Assembly: GCA_016937995.1 (NCBI GenBank)
Contig: JAFGVM010000091.1
Coordinates: forward strand, 1-27,800
Length of the DNA stretch: 27,800 nt
From: Candidatus Delongbacteria bacterium
GTDB taxonomy: Bacteria > UBA4055
Direction: 5' to 3'
The notes under the pieces are model-generated. The model made no database searches and had not been told where the DNA came from. It was given only the letters and a program-made list of their open reading frames with translations. The translations under genes and the position numbers were made by a program. Below are positions 1 through 8,796 of this stretch, piece by piece (position 1 is the first letter of the stretch; each line of letters opens with the position of its first letter).

Positions 1-315
1 CGGTGGTGGCATAATTTCATTGCCGGAATATGTTTCATAGAATGATTTCATTCTCCAAATATTCCTTGGTGAAAAACCACGAACTCCAGGGAAATTAATC
101 TGAAGGTCTTTTGATAATCTTTCGACTGTAGAATCTCCCCATGATTCACTTTTAATCTTATCGCTTACAGTATTACCTATAAACCAATACAGCAATACGG
201 TTTCTTTGTTAACCTTCTTTAGCATCGACAGTCTAGCTTTATTGATCCTTTTGATTATCGTACTCAAAGTTGACTCGTAGTCAGATGAGATTATTTTACT
301 TTTTTTTGCAGTCAT
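1..315 (-). CDS. DUF1016 N-terminal domain (YhcG-type) protein, partial
   Basis: This frame is open from an ATG at 315-313 to the window edge (105 codons); the C-terminal part lies outside. The visible protein begins MTAKKSKIISSDYES and carries the features of the DUF1016 N-terminal helical domain: a segment reading VLLYWFIGNTVSD, then STVERLSKDLQ, then FPGVRGFSPRNIWRMKSFYE. Family members (YhcG-like) usually continue into a PD-(D/E)XK nuclease domain, which cannot be checked here. An AAGGA ribosome-binding site lies seven bases before the ATG. These proteins are often found in accessory or restriction-modification regions, so this edge may border a variable island; that is inference. The family call is from recognised motifs, not from a search. 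Confidence 0.8.
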   Translation of the reverse strand, partial: MTAKKSKIISSDYESTLSTIIKRINKARLSMLKKVNKETVLLYWFIGNTVSDKIKSESWGDSTVERLSKDLQINFPGVRGFSPRNIWRMKSFYETYSGNEIMPPP

Positions 316-813
316 TTCAGAATCCTTAAAGAATACTTTTTTTTCTCGGATAAATTTAACACTTGTGCATTGAAATATCAAATTAATATGATTACATTTC
401 TCGAACCACCGGTACGAGAGATATAATTCTCCAACCGATGGATGGTGAAACAAAGAACTGATTATTAGAAACTTAGCCTGATTTGCTCGGAGATCGGTAA
501 AATTGGTGAGCTCAATAAACCTGACAGGTGACTGATTACTACTATCCTACAACATTGGCAAAATGACTTGACCCGTGTGATGTTTTATCTTGTGAACTTT
601 TTTCCATGACCGTTGTCCAAACTTACACAACTTTGGCAAAATGGCACTGTCGTTATCATCTATTGGTCCGAATGCTTTAGCATTATCGTAAACTTATCCA
701 TTAATCTCAAACAACTAATCCTTATAAATTTAAACTATATCCCCTATTCTCTTTTTGTTAATTTAACCTGAAAAAATATATAAAATAAAGAAAGGTATTT
801 AGGGAACATCAGA
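316..813. other. Gene-free 498-bp spacer between the DUF1016 gene and hutH
   Basis: No convincing ORF. It contains the dispersed repeat copy at 611-684 (separate entry) and an extra short copy of its core, CAACATTGGCAAAATGAC, at 550-567. A small hairpin has TCTCG at 399-403 pairing with CGAGA at 415-419. The hutH transcript would end in this spacer, but no clear GC hairpin followed by a T-run was found for it. The DUF1016 promoter should lie close to 316-400 and was not identified. Confidence 0.6.
611..684 (-). repeat. Dispersed repeat, copy 1 (74 bp)
   Basis: This stretch matches 14804-14877 at 66 of 74 positions without gaps (counted by eye). Both copies lie downstream of a leftward gene (hutH here, the small membrane ORF there) in the same orientation. 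The element contains the perfect 6-bp inverted repeat AATGCT-TT-AGCATT (written on + as AATGCTTTAGCATT) and the core ACAACWTTGGCAAAATG. It has no coding capacity of its own beyond short open stretches. Confidence 0.75.
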
Positions 814-2349
814 TTAATAGAAAAGCTCTTTTGAAACCTTTTCTGCAGCTTCAACAATCTTATATTCTTTTACAAGTTTTACCAATTTAACAATATCGTT
901 ATGGATAAGTCTATCTTTCTTCATGAATGAGATGCTTTTTCTGATCGTGTCATAAACACTCTTTATAGCTTTAGCTGATTGAGAAGGATCTCTATAATCA
1001 AGAGCCTGAGCAGCACAAAGTAATTCAATTGAAATCACATTGGTAGTATTTTCAAGTATCGTAAGCATTTTTCTGGCAGCATGAGTACCCATACTTACAT
1101 GATCTTCTTTATTAGAAGAAGTTGGTATCGAATCAACAGAAGCAGGATGTGAAAGAACTTTATTCTCACTCACCAGAGAAGCAGCTGTTACTTGTGTCAT
1201 CATGTGACCTGAATTCAATCCCCCTTTAGAAACAAGAAAAGCAGGTAAACCGTCGTTCGTAGCCGGATCAAGCATATATTCGATCCTTCTTTCACTGATA
1301 CTTGCCAATTCGCTAAGAGCAATAGACATAAAATCCATTACAAATGCTATCGGTTCCCCATGGAAATTCCCGCCTGAGATAACATCCTGATCCTTCTCAA
1401 ATACTAATGGATTATCAGTTATAGAGTTCATCTCCGTAAGAACAACAGTCTTAACGTGAGCATACGTATCTTTGATCGCACCATGGACCTGAGGAATACA
1501 TCTTAAGCTATATGCATCCTGTACTTTATTACACTTTTTATGTGATTCGATTATTTTACTTCCCCTTAGTAGAGATAAAAAATTCATCGCTGTTTTTTTC
1601 TGCCCCGGATGAGGTCTGACACTCTGAACCCTAAGATCAAATGCAGAAATAGTTCCCATCAATGCCTCAAGTGACATTGCACCGGAGATGTCAGCACATT
1701 TTAGAATGTTTTCAATTCGGATCAATCCAACAGCTGCTATTGCAGTCATGACCTGGGTTCCATTTAAAATAGCAAGACCTTCCTTCTCCTGAAGCTCTAA
1801 TGCCGGAATACCAGCTAATTGCATAGCTTTTTTTCCACTTATAAGCTTACCTTTATAAAAAGCTTTCCCCTGCCCCGTCATAACCAATGCCATATGAGCC
1901 AAAGGTGCAAGGTCACCTGATGCTCCAACTGAACCTTTCTCCGGAATATATGGAATAACATTTTTATTTATCATTTGAACAAGAGTTTCAGCCACTACCA
2001 GTCTTACTCCTGAGTTACCCGGAAGAAAACTATTCAGCTTAAGAACCATAACTCCTTTTGCTATTTCCAAGCTTAAAGGCTCACCGACACCTACCGCATG
2101 AGATAAGATAATATTTTTTTGTAATGTAACAGTATTTTTCTTATCTATGACAACATTACTGAACTTTCCAAATCCTGTGTTTATACCATATTTCACATAA
2201 CTGTGATCAACTATATCTTCAATTACTTTTCTGCACTTTTCAATATTTTTGACCGAAGTTTTATCTATCACGATTTTCATATCTTCAAAAACTATTTTTG
2301 AATATTTTTCTAGGTCAATTGAAAAACCATCTAAAATTATTGCTTTCAT
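814..2349 (-). CDS. hutH: Histidine ammonia-lyase
   Basis: The 511-residue product removes ammonia from L-histidine to give urocanate, the first step of histidine breakdown, in the cytoplasm. The sequence has YGINTGFG at 54-61 and the GSVGASGDLAPLAH segment around 139-152, whose Ala-Ser-Gly at 143-145 cyclises to the MIO electrophile. It also has QDAYSLRCIPQVHG at 277-290 and GNFHGEP at 327-333. Length is typical (about 510). An AAGGA site precedes the ATG by seven bases. No hutU, hutI or hutG lies next to it, so it stands alone. The related tyrosine or phenylalanine ammonia-lyases are the alternative; the histidine-type motifs make HutH the better call. No terminator was found after its stop. 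Confidence 0.95.
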   Translation of the reverse strand: MKAIILDGFSIDLEKYSKIVFEDMKIVIDKTSVKNIEKCRKVIEDIVDHSYVKYGINTGFGKFSNVVIDKKNTVTLQKNIILSHAVGVGEPLSLEIAKGVMVLKLNSFLPGNSGVRLVVAETLVQMINKNVIPYIPEKGSVGASGDLAPLAHMALVMTGQGKAFYKGKLISGKKAMQLAGIPALELQEKEGLAILNGTQVMTAIAAVGLIRIENILKCADISGAMSLEALMGTISAFDLRVQSVRPHPGQKKTAMNFLSLLRGSKIIESHKKCNKVQDAYSLRCIPQVHGAIKDTYAHVKTVVLTEMNSITDNPLVFEKDQDVISGGNFHGEPIAFVMDFMSIALSELASISERRIEYMLDPATNDGLPAFLVSKGGLNSGHMMTQVTAASLVSENKVLSHPASVDSIPTSSNKEDHVSMGTHAARKMLTILENTTNVISIELLCAAQALDYRDPSQSAKAIKSVYDTIRKSISFMKKDRLIHNDIVKLVKLVKEYKIVEAAEKVSKELFY

Positions 2350-2686
2350 ATTTAATCCTTATAATTCAATTTAATTATCAACCCAAAGATAATGTGCTTC
2401 TTTAGTTTTGCAAAACAAATTTTATAAAGTAAAGTCTTACATTTCGATTAACTCAATGTGACTTAACTCACCACTTACAACTTACAACTTATCACTGTCC
2501 ACAAAAAAATATTCATTATGAATATTTTTTTCTTGCAATTAGCACTCGCTTTTCTTATATTCGCGTTGCTCGCACTAAAAAACAGGCATCTCATTCCACC
2601 AAAACAACAAATTAAACAACTAACCCTTGTAATTCTAACCTTATTCGTGTATTTTCTTTTCGTTAATAACTGGCTGAGAGTAAAAA
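2350..2686. other. Divergent spacer hutH/coaE with palindromes
   Basis: This 337-bp spacer separates leftward hutH from rightward coaE. It should hold both promoters, but no box pair was convincing. A perfect 12-bp palindrome, GTTTTGCAAAAC, lies at 2405-2416, in the hutH leader side, and could be an operator. Short imperfect repeats of the type CTTACAA occur at about 2473-2490. The A/T-rich inverted repeat at 2503-2531 and the doubtful small ORF starting in it are listed separately. Confidence 0.5.
2503..2531. repeat. AT-rich perfect inverted repeat
   Basis: AAAAAAATATTC pairs with GAATATTTTTTT around a five-base loop (ATTAT), giving a 12-bp stem with A-run and T-run flanks on either strand. 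In shape it resembles a bidirectional terminator or a cruciform-type promoter element, but it lies between divergent genes, where a terminator has no obvious client. With only one G:C pair per strand the stem is weak. Confidence 0.6.
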
Positions 2687-2754
2687 ATGAAGATTGGTAT
2701 TTGCGGAAGATCAGGAAGCGGGAAAAGTACAGCTTCATCATACTTTGCAGATAA
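2518..2754 (+). CDS. Possible small two-TM membrane protein (doubtful)
   Basis: A 78-codon ORF whose ATG lies in the loop of the AT-rich palindrome. The first 55 residues contain two hydrophobic stretches (about 4-20 and 34-50) joined by a basic loop, as in a small hairpin membrane protein. Against it: no ribosome-binding site is visible, the last 68 bases overlap coaE in another frame, and the C-terminal 20 residues look like a frame shadow. I do not recognise a family. It may be spurious. Confidence 0.25.
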   Translation: MNIFFLQLALAFLIFALLALKNRHLIPPKQQIKQLTLVILTLFVYFLFVNNWLRVKNEDWYLRKIRKREKYSFIILCR

Positions 2755-3256
2755 AGGTTATCAGGTTATTGATCTTGATCTATACGCCAAAAGTCTGGAT
2801 AATAAATATCCTGAGATATTAGACAGGATAAAAATGACTTTCGGACCTCAAATCATTAAGAACGGAATAATAAACAGGAAAATTCTGGGTGAGATCGTCT
2901 TTGGTTCATCTGTTGAACTCAACAAGCTTAATGAGATATACTTTGAATTTCTGAGAAGAGATATGATCGAACTTATAAAAAACAATGAAAATATCGTGGT
3001 CGAAGGAGCAGTGATATTTGAGATAGGATTAGACGCATACTTAGATAAGATATTATTCATGATCGCAGACGAGACAAAATTACTGGAAAGAATTTCACAT
3101 AGAGAGAAAAGTAACTTAGAAACATTGAAGAACAGACTTAAAATACAAAAGAAATATGATGTTTACATTGATAAAGCAGATTATACTATAGAAACGAACG
3201 GTACAAAGGAAGAATTGTACGAAAAACTAGATGAATTGATAATGGAAAATGGATAA
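2687..3256 (+). CDS. coaE: Dephospho-CoA kinase
   Basis: The 189-residue protein phosphorylates the 3'-OH of dephospho-CoA with ATP, the last step of coenzyme A synthesis, in the cytoplasm. The P-loop GRSGSGKST is at residues 7-15. The CoaE pattern follows: VIDLDLYAKSL near 27-37, GIINRKILGEIVF near 60-72, and a lid region with LLERISHREK near 132-141. Length is close to the usual 200. The start was chosen at the ATG just before the P-loop strand MKIGICG. The stop is three bases before the next gene's ATG, so coaE and the HlyD-like gene are probably co-translated. Its match to CoaE is divergent in places but the whole-length pattern fits. Confidence 0.85.
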   Translation: MKIGICGRSGSGKSTASSYFADKGYQVIDLDLYAKSLDNKYPEILDRIKMTFGPQIIKNGIINRKILGEIVFGSSVELNKLNEIYFEFLRRDMIELIKNNENIVVEGAVIFEIGLDAYLDKILFMIADETKLLERISHREKSNLETLKNRLKIQKKYDVYIDKADYTIETNGTKEELYEKLDELIMENG

Positions 3257-3259
3257 ATT

Positions 3260-4351
3260 ATGAGAATTACAGTTAAAAACTCACTTTCAATAGCCACTAT
3301 AATGGTAGTTTTTTTAATATTTATAACAGTACTTTTATCTCTTATGAAAATTGATAGAAAAGTTATTGTACCTGGAACTTTTACTTATAGAAATATATCT
3401 CCTGTAATTATTGAAGAAAATGGATTTGTGGAAAAAATATGTGCCGAAGAAAATGAACAGATCGAAAAAAATGATACGATACTTGTTCTCAGAAATAAAG
3501 ATATTGAAATGGAGATCACGAACTGCAAAAGCAGAATAAATATTTACAAGATAGAACTGGAAGAAATACTTCAACTGAAAGAGTATGACACAAGTATTAA
3601 TTCTTTTGATGTCACAAAACTCAAAGAAGAGTTAGAACTTAAAAAAGTTGAAGAAACATATTATAAGAACACGTACCTAGACAAAAAAGATCTTTATGAA
3701 AAAAAGATCATCTCGAAGGACGATTATGAAGAAGCGGAACTGATCTATGAACAAACAAAACTTGAGAGCAGATCTATAAAAATACAAATTGATGAACTTA
3801 CAAGAATTCTTCAAAAATTAGACGCATCATCCCTTCTGAATTATAATCTTAAGCAAAAAGAACTGGAACTTGAAGAGAACACTTTAAATTATCTTAAGAA
3901 CAGAAAAGAAATGCTTGTTGTGAAGGCAAAAATGTCCGGAAAACTATTGGCTGACAAACTGGAAAACCATTTAAATGTATTCCTGTCCCAGGGAGATCAA
4001 ATAGCTGATGTCGTATCTTATGATAAGATAGATTTTATCGGATACGCTGTAGGAGCTGACATAATCAGAGTAAAGAAAGATCAGGAAGTTGTCTTCAATG
4101 TTGACACGTTCAGAGGGAAAGACTTTATCCACGGTAAAGTAAAGAGGATCGGACTTAAAACCGCAGAGAAGAATGGCGTTATATCGTATCCTGTTGAGAT
4201 AGAAGTGTTAAGTAAAGAATTCTTTGATAGAGGTAGAAAAAGATTCATTCACGCAGGTGTTGCGGGAGAAGCTATAATCATGACCGAGAGGGATATTCCT
4301 ATCGTTGAACTTCTGTGGGAAAGAATTATAAAATATGCGGACTTTAACTAA
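3260..4351 (+). CDS. HlyD-family membrane fusion (periplasmic adaptor) protein
   Basis: A 363-residue protein with one N-terminal membrane segment (about 9-28) and a periplasmic remainder. It has a first half-lipoyl stretch (about 45-75, with GFVEKICAEENEQIEKND), a long charged coiled-coil (about 80-215), a second lipoyl half (VVKAKMSGKLL near 221-231, then LSQGDQIADVV), and a beta-barrel region to about 345. That is the HlyD/EmrA layout: such adaptors link an inner-membrane pump to an outer-membrane exit. It begins three bases after coaE and is followed by two ABC exporter genes, which it probably serves. No TolC-type gene is present in the window. The substrate is unknown. Confidence 0.8.
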   Translation: MRITVKNSLSIATIMVVFLIFITVLLSLMKIDRKVIVPGTFTYRNISPVIIEENGFVEKICAEENEQIEKNDTILVLRNKDIEMEITNCKSRINIYKIELEEILQLKEYDTSINSFDVTKLKEELELKKVEETYYKNTYLDKKDLYEKKIISKDDYEEAELIYEQTKLESRSIKIQIDELTRILQKLDASSLLNYNLKQKELELEENTLNYLKNRKEMLVVKAKMSGKLLADKLENHLNVFLSQGDQIADVVSYDKIDFIGYAVGADIIRVKKDQEVVFNVDTFRGKDFIHGKVKRIGLKTAEKNGVISYPVEIEVLSKEFFDRGRKRFIHAGVAGEAIIMTERDIPIVELLWERIIKYADFN

Positions 4352-4397
4352 GTTAGAAGTTAGAAATAAAATTTATTCTTTTGGATTAAAAACATAA

Positions 4398-6164
4398 ATG
4401 AAAGACATCTGGTACATATTCAAATTTATAAAACCTTACAAGACATCAATATTTGCATTATTGCTGTTTTTACTGTTCTATAATGTTATCAGCACAGTTC
4501 TGCCTTATATGACGTTCACGGTCATAATTGATGATTTTCTCCCGAATCATGATTTTAAATCGATCAATTTCATGATCGCAATGATCTTTCTACTTGTAAT
4601 GATATTGGCATTCATTGATTTCCTTGTGGGTTATATTATGACTTACATGGGTGCAATGGTATCATTTGATATAAGAAATTACTTACTTAGACATTTACAA
4701 AGTTTATCTTTAAAATTCTATTCAGACAGAAACAGTGGGGAGATCCTTGAACGATTGAATATGGATGTTGCAGCTATTCAGGGGATACTTACTAACGAAT
4801 TAGTTTCTTTTGTGACAAATATCTCTAAATTCTTGTTTCTTACTGTCGCAATATTCATTATCAACCCTGTTCTTGCAACACCATTGTTCATAATGATAGT
4901 AATTCAATCTATTGTAGTTTTCTTTGCTATAAAGCAGATGCATAAGGATATAATTCTAACTCGTGAAAAAGAATCCAAACTGATAGGATATTTACAGGAA
5001 AGAGTAACTCTGGTAAAGGTTATTCAGGTCTTCGTAAGAAAGAAGTACGAAGAAACTATCCATGGATTCAAATCGGATAAGATCATCGACCAGGCAATGA
5101 AAGTAGCTTCTGTAAGGAGTCAGCTTAGAGCTGTAACTATGCTTCTGAGAAATATGACACCACTGGTCGTTCTATGGGTGGGCAGCTATTTGATAACAAT
5201 AGATAAACTTTCGATCGGTGCATTAATAACAATGTGGATGTATTCGATACAATATATCTGGCCTGTATTCAGGATGGTCATGTCATTGAACCGTTTTCAG
5301 GAAAGTGTAGTGGGGATTCAAAGGGTAAAGGCATATCTTGATGAAAAACCGGAAGTAAAAGAGATCGATAATCCGATCAAAAAAGCAAAGATCACCGGTG
5401 ATATCAAATTTGAGAACGTTGATTTTTATTATGAAGATAATAAGCAGATATTATTCGATATCAATTTTCACATAAAATCAGGCGAAACAGTTGCTTTTGT
5501 TGGTGAATCCGGATCCGGTAAATCCACTATTACAAATCTGATCTTCAGATTTTACGACCCTGTAAATGGCGAGATACTGATCGATAATAAACCATTAAAA
5601 AATTACAGTCTTCGATTACTTAGAAAAAATATCGGTGTTGTTTTCCAGGAAACTGATATGTTCGTTGCAACTTTAAGAGATAATCTCGCTTACGGAGCTA
5701 CTAGAAAGGTCACTGATGATGAGATCATGGAAGCTGTAAAAATGTCATTACTTGATGATCTTGTAGCTAAATTACCTGATGGTCTGGATACAAAAGTTGA
5801 AGAGAAAGGAAAGAACTTCTCCGGTGGAGAGAAGCAGAGAATATCGATCTGCAGACTTATCCTGAGAAACCCTAATATTGTTATCTTTGATGAAGCAACT
5901 TCTGCTCTAGACAGCAAGGCGGAAAGCATGATTCAGGATACAATGAGCAGAGTTATGCAGGGACCAACATCAATAATCATTGCACACAGACTTTCAACTG
6001 TAATAGATGCTGACAGAATATTCGTCTTCAAAGATGGAAGAATAATTGAAGTGGGAACCCATAAAGAACTTATCGATAAAGGTAACGAATATAAAAGATT
6101 GTGGGATGAACAACTGAAAGTTCATAATCACCACGAAGAGGATGAAGAAGAGAATATCCAATAG
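4398..6164 (+). CDS. ABC exporter half-transporter (first of a pair)
   Basis: The 588-residue protein has an ABC type-1 exporter membrane domain (six TM segments, about residues 15-300) fused to an ATPase domain. Walker A is GESGSGKST at 369-377, the Q-loop glutamine is at 417, the signature FSGGEKQ at 474-480, Walker B with catalytic glutamate (IVIFDEAT) at 494-501, and the H-loop His at 530. All ATPase residues look intact. No N-terminal C39 peptidase domain is present, so it is unlikely to mature a bacteriocin leader. With the next gene it probably forms a heterodimeric MsbA/LmrCD-like pump; lipid, peptide or drug substrates are all possible. Confidence 0.9.
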   Translation: MKDIWYIFKFIKPYKTSIFALLLFLLFYNVISTVLPYMTFTVIIDDFLPNHDFKSINFMIAMIFLLVMILAFIDFLVGYIMTYMGAMVSFDIRNYLLRHLQSLSLKFYSDRNSGEILERLNMDVAAIQGILTNELVSFVTNISKFLFLTVAIFIINPVLATPLFIMIVIQSIVVFFAIKQMHKDIILTREKESKLIGYLQERVTLVKVIQVFVRKKYEETIHGFKSDKIIDQAMKVASVRSQLRAVTMLLRNMTPLVVLWVGSYLITIDKLSIGALITMWMYSIQYIWPVFRMVMSLNRFQESVVGIQRVKAYLDEKPEVKEIDNPIKKAKITGDIKFENVDFYYEDNKQILFDINFHIKSGETVAFVGESGSGKSTITNLIFRFYDPVNGEILIDNKPLKNYSLRLLRKNIGVVFQETDMFVATLRDNLAYGATRKVTDDEIMEAVKMSLLDDLVAKLPDGLDTKVEEKGKNFSGGEKQRISICRLILRNPNIVIFDEATSALDSKAESMIQDTMSRVMQGPTSIIIAHRLSTVIDADRIFVFKDGRIIEVGTHKELIDKGNEYKRLWDEQLKVHNHHEEDEEENIQ

Positions 6165-6202
6165 CCAGCACGGAACATCCAAGTAAGAAGGATTTTCGTA
6201 AA

Positions 6203-6221
6203 GACGTTCTCCACGAACGTC
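6203..6221. repeat. Short inverted repeat between the two ABC genes
   Basis: GACGTT at 6203-6208 pairs with AACGTC at 6216-6221 around a seven-base loop. The flanks (GTAAA before, CCCTA after) recall the widespread REP-like palindromes built on GAGACGTT...AACGTCTC. It lies in a 65-83 bp intra-operon gap, where such a hairpin could tune mRNA stability. That function is inference. Confidence 0.45.
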
Positions 6222-6247
6222 CCTAAAACGTGAGAAAAAAAAGATAT

Positions 6248-8071
6248 ATGAAAAAACAAAAAGAACATAATAAATACGATATATCATACAGGCAGATGCT
6301 TACCAGAATGCCCAAGCTTTATATGTTCATGAAGAAATATAAATGGATCATACTTGGACTAGGCAGCTTTGATGTAATTAGTCAGTTCCTTGAAATTTTA
6401 CCACCTCTTATCATACAGTACTGCATTGATGAAGTGATCCCTTTCAAAGATATTTACTCTATAAATGTACTTTTCGGAATGATCGCATTTATGTTCCTGA
6501 CAAGGAGTGGATTGTTCCTTGGACATATCTATATCAGATGGCATTTACAATACAATATCAGAAAAGATATTAGAGAGAAACTATTCAATTCTTTGCTGAT
6601 ACAAACTCCTGTTTTCTATTCAAAAAGGGTTTCTGGTGAAATTACTTCAAGAATGAACAATGATGTTGGATCTGTATCCTATTTAGCATCAGATGCTTTT
6701 TTTGACCTTCTTAATACAGTTCTTCAGATAGCATTTTCACTTGGAATGCTGTTTTACCTCAGTTGGAAAATTACCCTGGCAATATTGATCTTAGTAGGGT
6801 TTCAGTATATTTTTGTAAGTATTATAATGAACTACTTCAAAAAATACAGAAAGAGGGTATCTGAGAAATGGGGTCGTTTATTAGGCTATCTTCAGGAAGT
6901 TCTTTCTAATATTAAGATCGTAATGGCATTTGGTAATGAGAATTATGAAGCATCAAGACACACCTCAAAAAGCCGTGAATATATAAAGGACAATATAAAA
7001 CTTGGAATTACAAACCGAATGTTCGAAGTCGTTGCTACAATTTTCTGGCATGCATTCTACCTTGTAATTATACTTTACGGATTAAGACTAATATCTTCAG
7101 GTGAGATCACTCTGGGTATTCTGGTAGCTTTCATTATGCTCGTAAAAAATCTTTTCGAACCTATATTCGGTCTAAGCGGAACCATAATATATGTTATCGG
7201 TGCTTTTGTATCTATTGACAGGATATATGAATATATCGAATCTCCAAATGAATTGACCACATCTAAAAATCCTATTAAATTAGAGAATCCTAAAGGCCGA
7301 CTAAGCTTTGAGAAAGTCATTTTCAGATATGAAAAAGGTAAAGATCAGATAGCTTTAAAAGACGTAAGTTTTGACATTGATGACGGAAAATCCATAGCCC
7401 TTGTAGGACATAGCGGTGCAGGTAAATCAACGATCGTTAATCTTCTCCTCAGATTTTATGACCCAGAAAGTGGCAGTATAAAATTCAATGGACACGATCT
7501 TAAGGATATCGATCTGGACAATTATAGAGAGAATATTTCAATTGTTTTCCAGGATGCACTGCTTTTTAATGATACTATACTCAACAATCTTAAGTATTCA
7601 AAACTTGATGCTACGATAGAGGAAGTAGATAAAGCCTGTCACGATGCTAATATATATGATTTTATCCATGACCTTCCGGAAGGATATGAAACAGTCGTCG
7701 GAGAAAGAGGATTGAAACTTTCAGGCGGACAGAGACAGAGACTGTCTATTGCCAGAGCTCTATTAAAGAATCCTAAAGTTCTTATCCTTGATGAGGCTAC
7801 TGCATCAATAGATTCTATCAGTGAGAATATAATTCAAGCTGCTATTGATAAGATCATGAAAGACCGAACAACTGTTATAATTGCACATAGATTAACTACA
7901 ATTGTAAATGTTGATAAAATTCTTGTTTTTGATGATGGTAAAATAGTTGAGTCAGGAAATCATCATGACCTTGTTGAGAAAAAAGGTCTTTATCATGAAC
8001 TTTGGACAACCCAGATGAAAGACCGTGAAATGACCGGGATGTATATGAACGGAACGAACGGAAAGAATTAA
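6248..8071 (+). CDS. ABC exporter half-transporter (second of a pair)
   Basis: An exporter of the same architecture as the preceding gene. Numbering from a GTG at 6230, six residues upstream of the ATG chosen here: Walker A GHSGAGKST 393-401, signature LSGGQ 497-501, Walker B VLILDEAT 517-524 with the catalytic glutamate, and H-loop His 553. The membrane domain covers about 35-330. Neither start has a good ribosome-binding site; the ATG at 6248 is preferred and the GTG remains possible. Because both half-transporters keep the catalytic glutamate, the pair need not have the one degenerate ATP site seen in many heterodimeric exporters. Likely partners are the first ABC gene and the HlyD-like adaptor; the substrate is unknown. 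Confidence 0.9.
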   Translation: MKKQKEHNKYDISYRQMLTRMPKLYMFMKKYKWIILGLGSFDVISQFLEILPPLIIQYCIDEVIPFKDIYSINVLFGMIAFMFLTRSGLFLGHIYIRWHLQYNIRKDIREKLFNSLLIQTPVFYSKRVSGEITSRMNNDVGSVSYLASDAFFDLLNTVLQIAFSLGMLFYLSWKITLAILILVGFQYIFVSIIMNYFKKYRKRVSEKWGRLLGYLQEVLSNIKIVMAFGNENYEASRHTSKSREYIKDNIKLGITNRMFEVVATIFWHAFYLVIILYGLRLISSGEITLGILVAFIMLVKNLFEPIFGLSGTIIYVIGAFVSIDRIYEYIESPNELTTSKNPIKLENPKGRLSFEKVIFRYEKGKDQIALKDVSFDIDDGKSIALVGHSGAGKSTIVNLLLRFYDPESGSIKFNGHDLKDIDLDNYRENISIVFQDALLFNDTILNNLKYSKLDATIEEVDKACHDANIYDFIHDLPEGYETVVGERGLKLSGGQRQRLSIARALLKNPKVLILDEATASIDSISENIIQAAIDKIMKDRTTVIIAHRLTTIVNVDKILVFDDGKIVESGNHHDLVEKKGLYHELWTTQMKDREMTGMYMNGTNGKN

Positions 8072-8178
8072 TTTCTTGCTTTTCAACTGAACTTGTATCA
8101 TATTTTTTTAGTACGATAATTCTAAATACTACGAAATCGAAGAAAAGAATATTACTTTAAATCAAAATGGAGTGAGGG

Positions 8179-8784
8179 ATGAAGAATTTTATCATATTGT
8201 TATTTGTACTGGGAAATCTTTCTTTATTTGCTCAGGAGATCGTTCCAGTAAAACAGGATATGGTATTTGCAGTTAAGCAAAACCCTCTTGAAACAAAGAA
8301 AAATTCAATTGGTATTCGTTACTCAGGTATTTCAGGATATGGACTCAATATTCAAAGAAGATTTTTTGAAAACTATACATTCAAATTCACCGGACTTATA
8401 CACTACTCGGAATACATAAAGGGTTACAAGGACAGTACAAATTATGAAGATCGTAAGAATATTCTGTATGATTATGGTTTTGAACTTCAGAGAGATGTTT
8501 TCAAAACTGACGGTATGAGAGTAAGTGTTCTTGGAGGAATTTATTTCTCAAACGAAGAAAACAAAGAGGAATCAGACGGAATTTTCTACGATGAGAATTT
8601 TACTAAGGATAAGATCGTTGGAGGAATTGGTGTCAGCCTTGAATTCTATATCAAAAAAGCTCTTTCGGTAAATTTTGATTTTGGATATGTGTTCGACAAT
8701 ACTGAAGGTAAGGAGGATGAGATCCCGGTAACTGAGAATAAAACTCAACTTGGGCTTGGTATCGGACTCTCATACTTATTCTAA
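8179..8784 (+). CDS. Predicted outer-membrane beta-barrel protein (first of tandem pair)
   Basis: A 201-residue protein with a signal peptide (about 1-18, ending SLFA before QEIV). It is rich in alternating aromatic/hydrophobic strands and ends in LGIGLSYLF, with the terminal Phe typical of outer-membrane barrels. An internal motif reads ISGYGLNIQRR. It is paralogous to the next protein (ISGYGIYYSRS, a matching GFELQRDVF/GLEIQRYIY strand, the same C-terminal pattern). A GGAG site lies six bases before the ATG. A weak promoter (TTGTAT, 16 bases, GATAAT) may lie about 60 bases upstream, so the gene may be partly independent of the ABC genes. The size suggests an eight-stranded porin-like barrel, not a TolC. 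Confidence 0.75.
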   Translation: MKNFIILLFVLGNLSLFAQEIVPVKQDMVFAVKQNPLETKKNSIGIRYSGISGYGLNIQRRFFENYTFKFTGLIHYSEYIKGYKDSTNYEDRKNILYDYGFELQRDVFKTDGMRVSVLGGIYFSNEENKEESDGIFYDENFTKDKIVGGIGVSLEFYIKKALSVNFDFGYVFDNTEGKEDEIPVTENKTQLGLGIGLSYLF

Positions 8785-8796
8785 CCGGAATCAAAC

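Noticed and set aside
395-423. Possible tRNA T-arm (GGTTCGAGA on the minus strand)
   Set aside because: No acceptor, D or anticodon arm can be assembled around it; only a short hairpin remains.
2475-2741. Leftward 88-codon ORF opposite the start of coaE
   Set aside because: Cys/Phe/Ser-rich composition, no binding site, lies across coaE and the AT palindrome; frame shadow.
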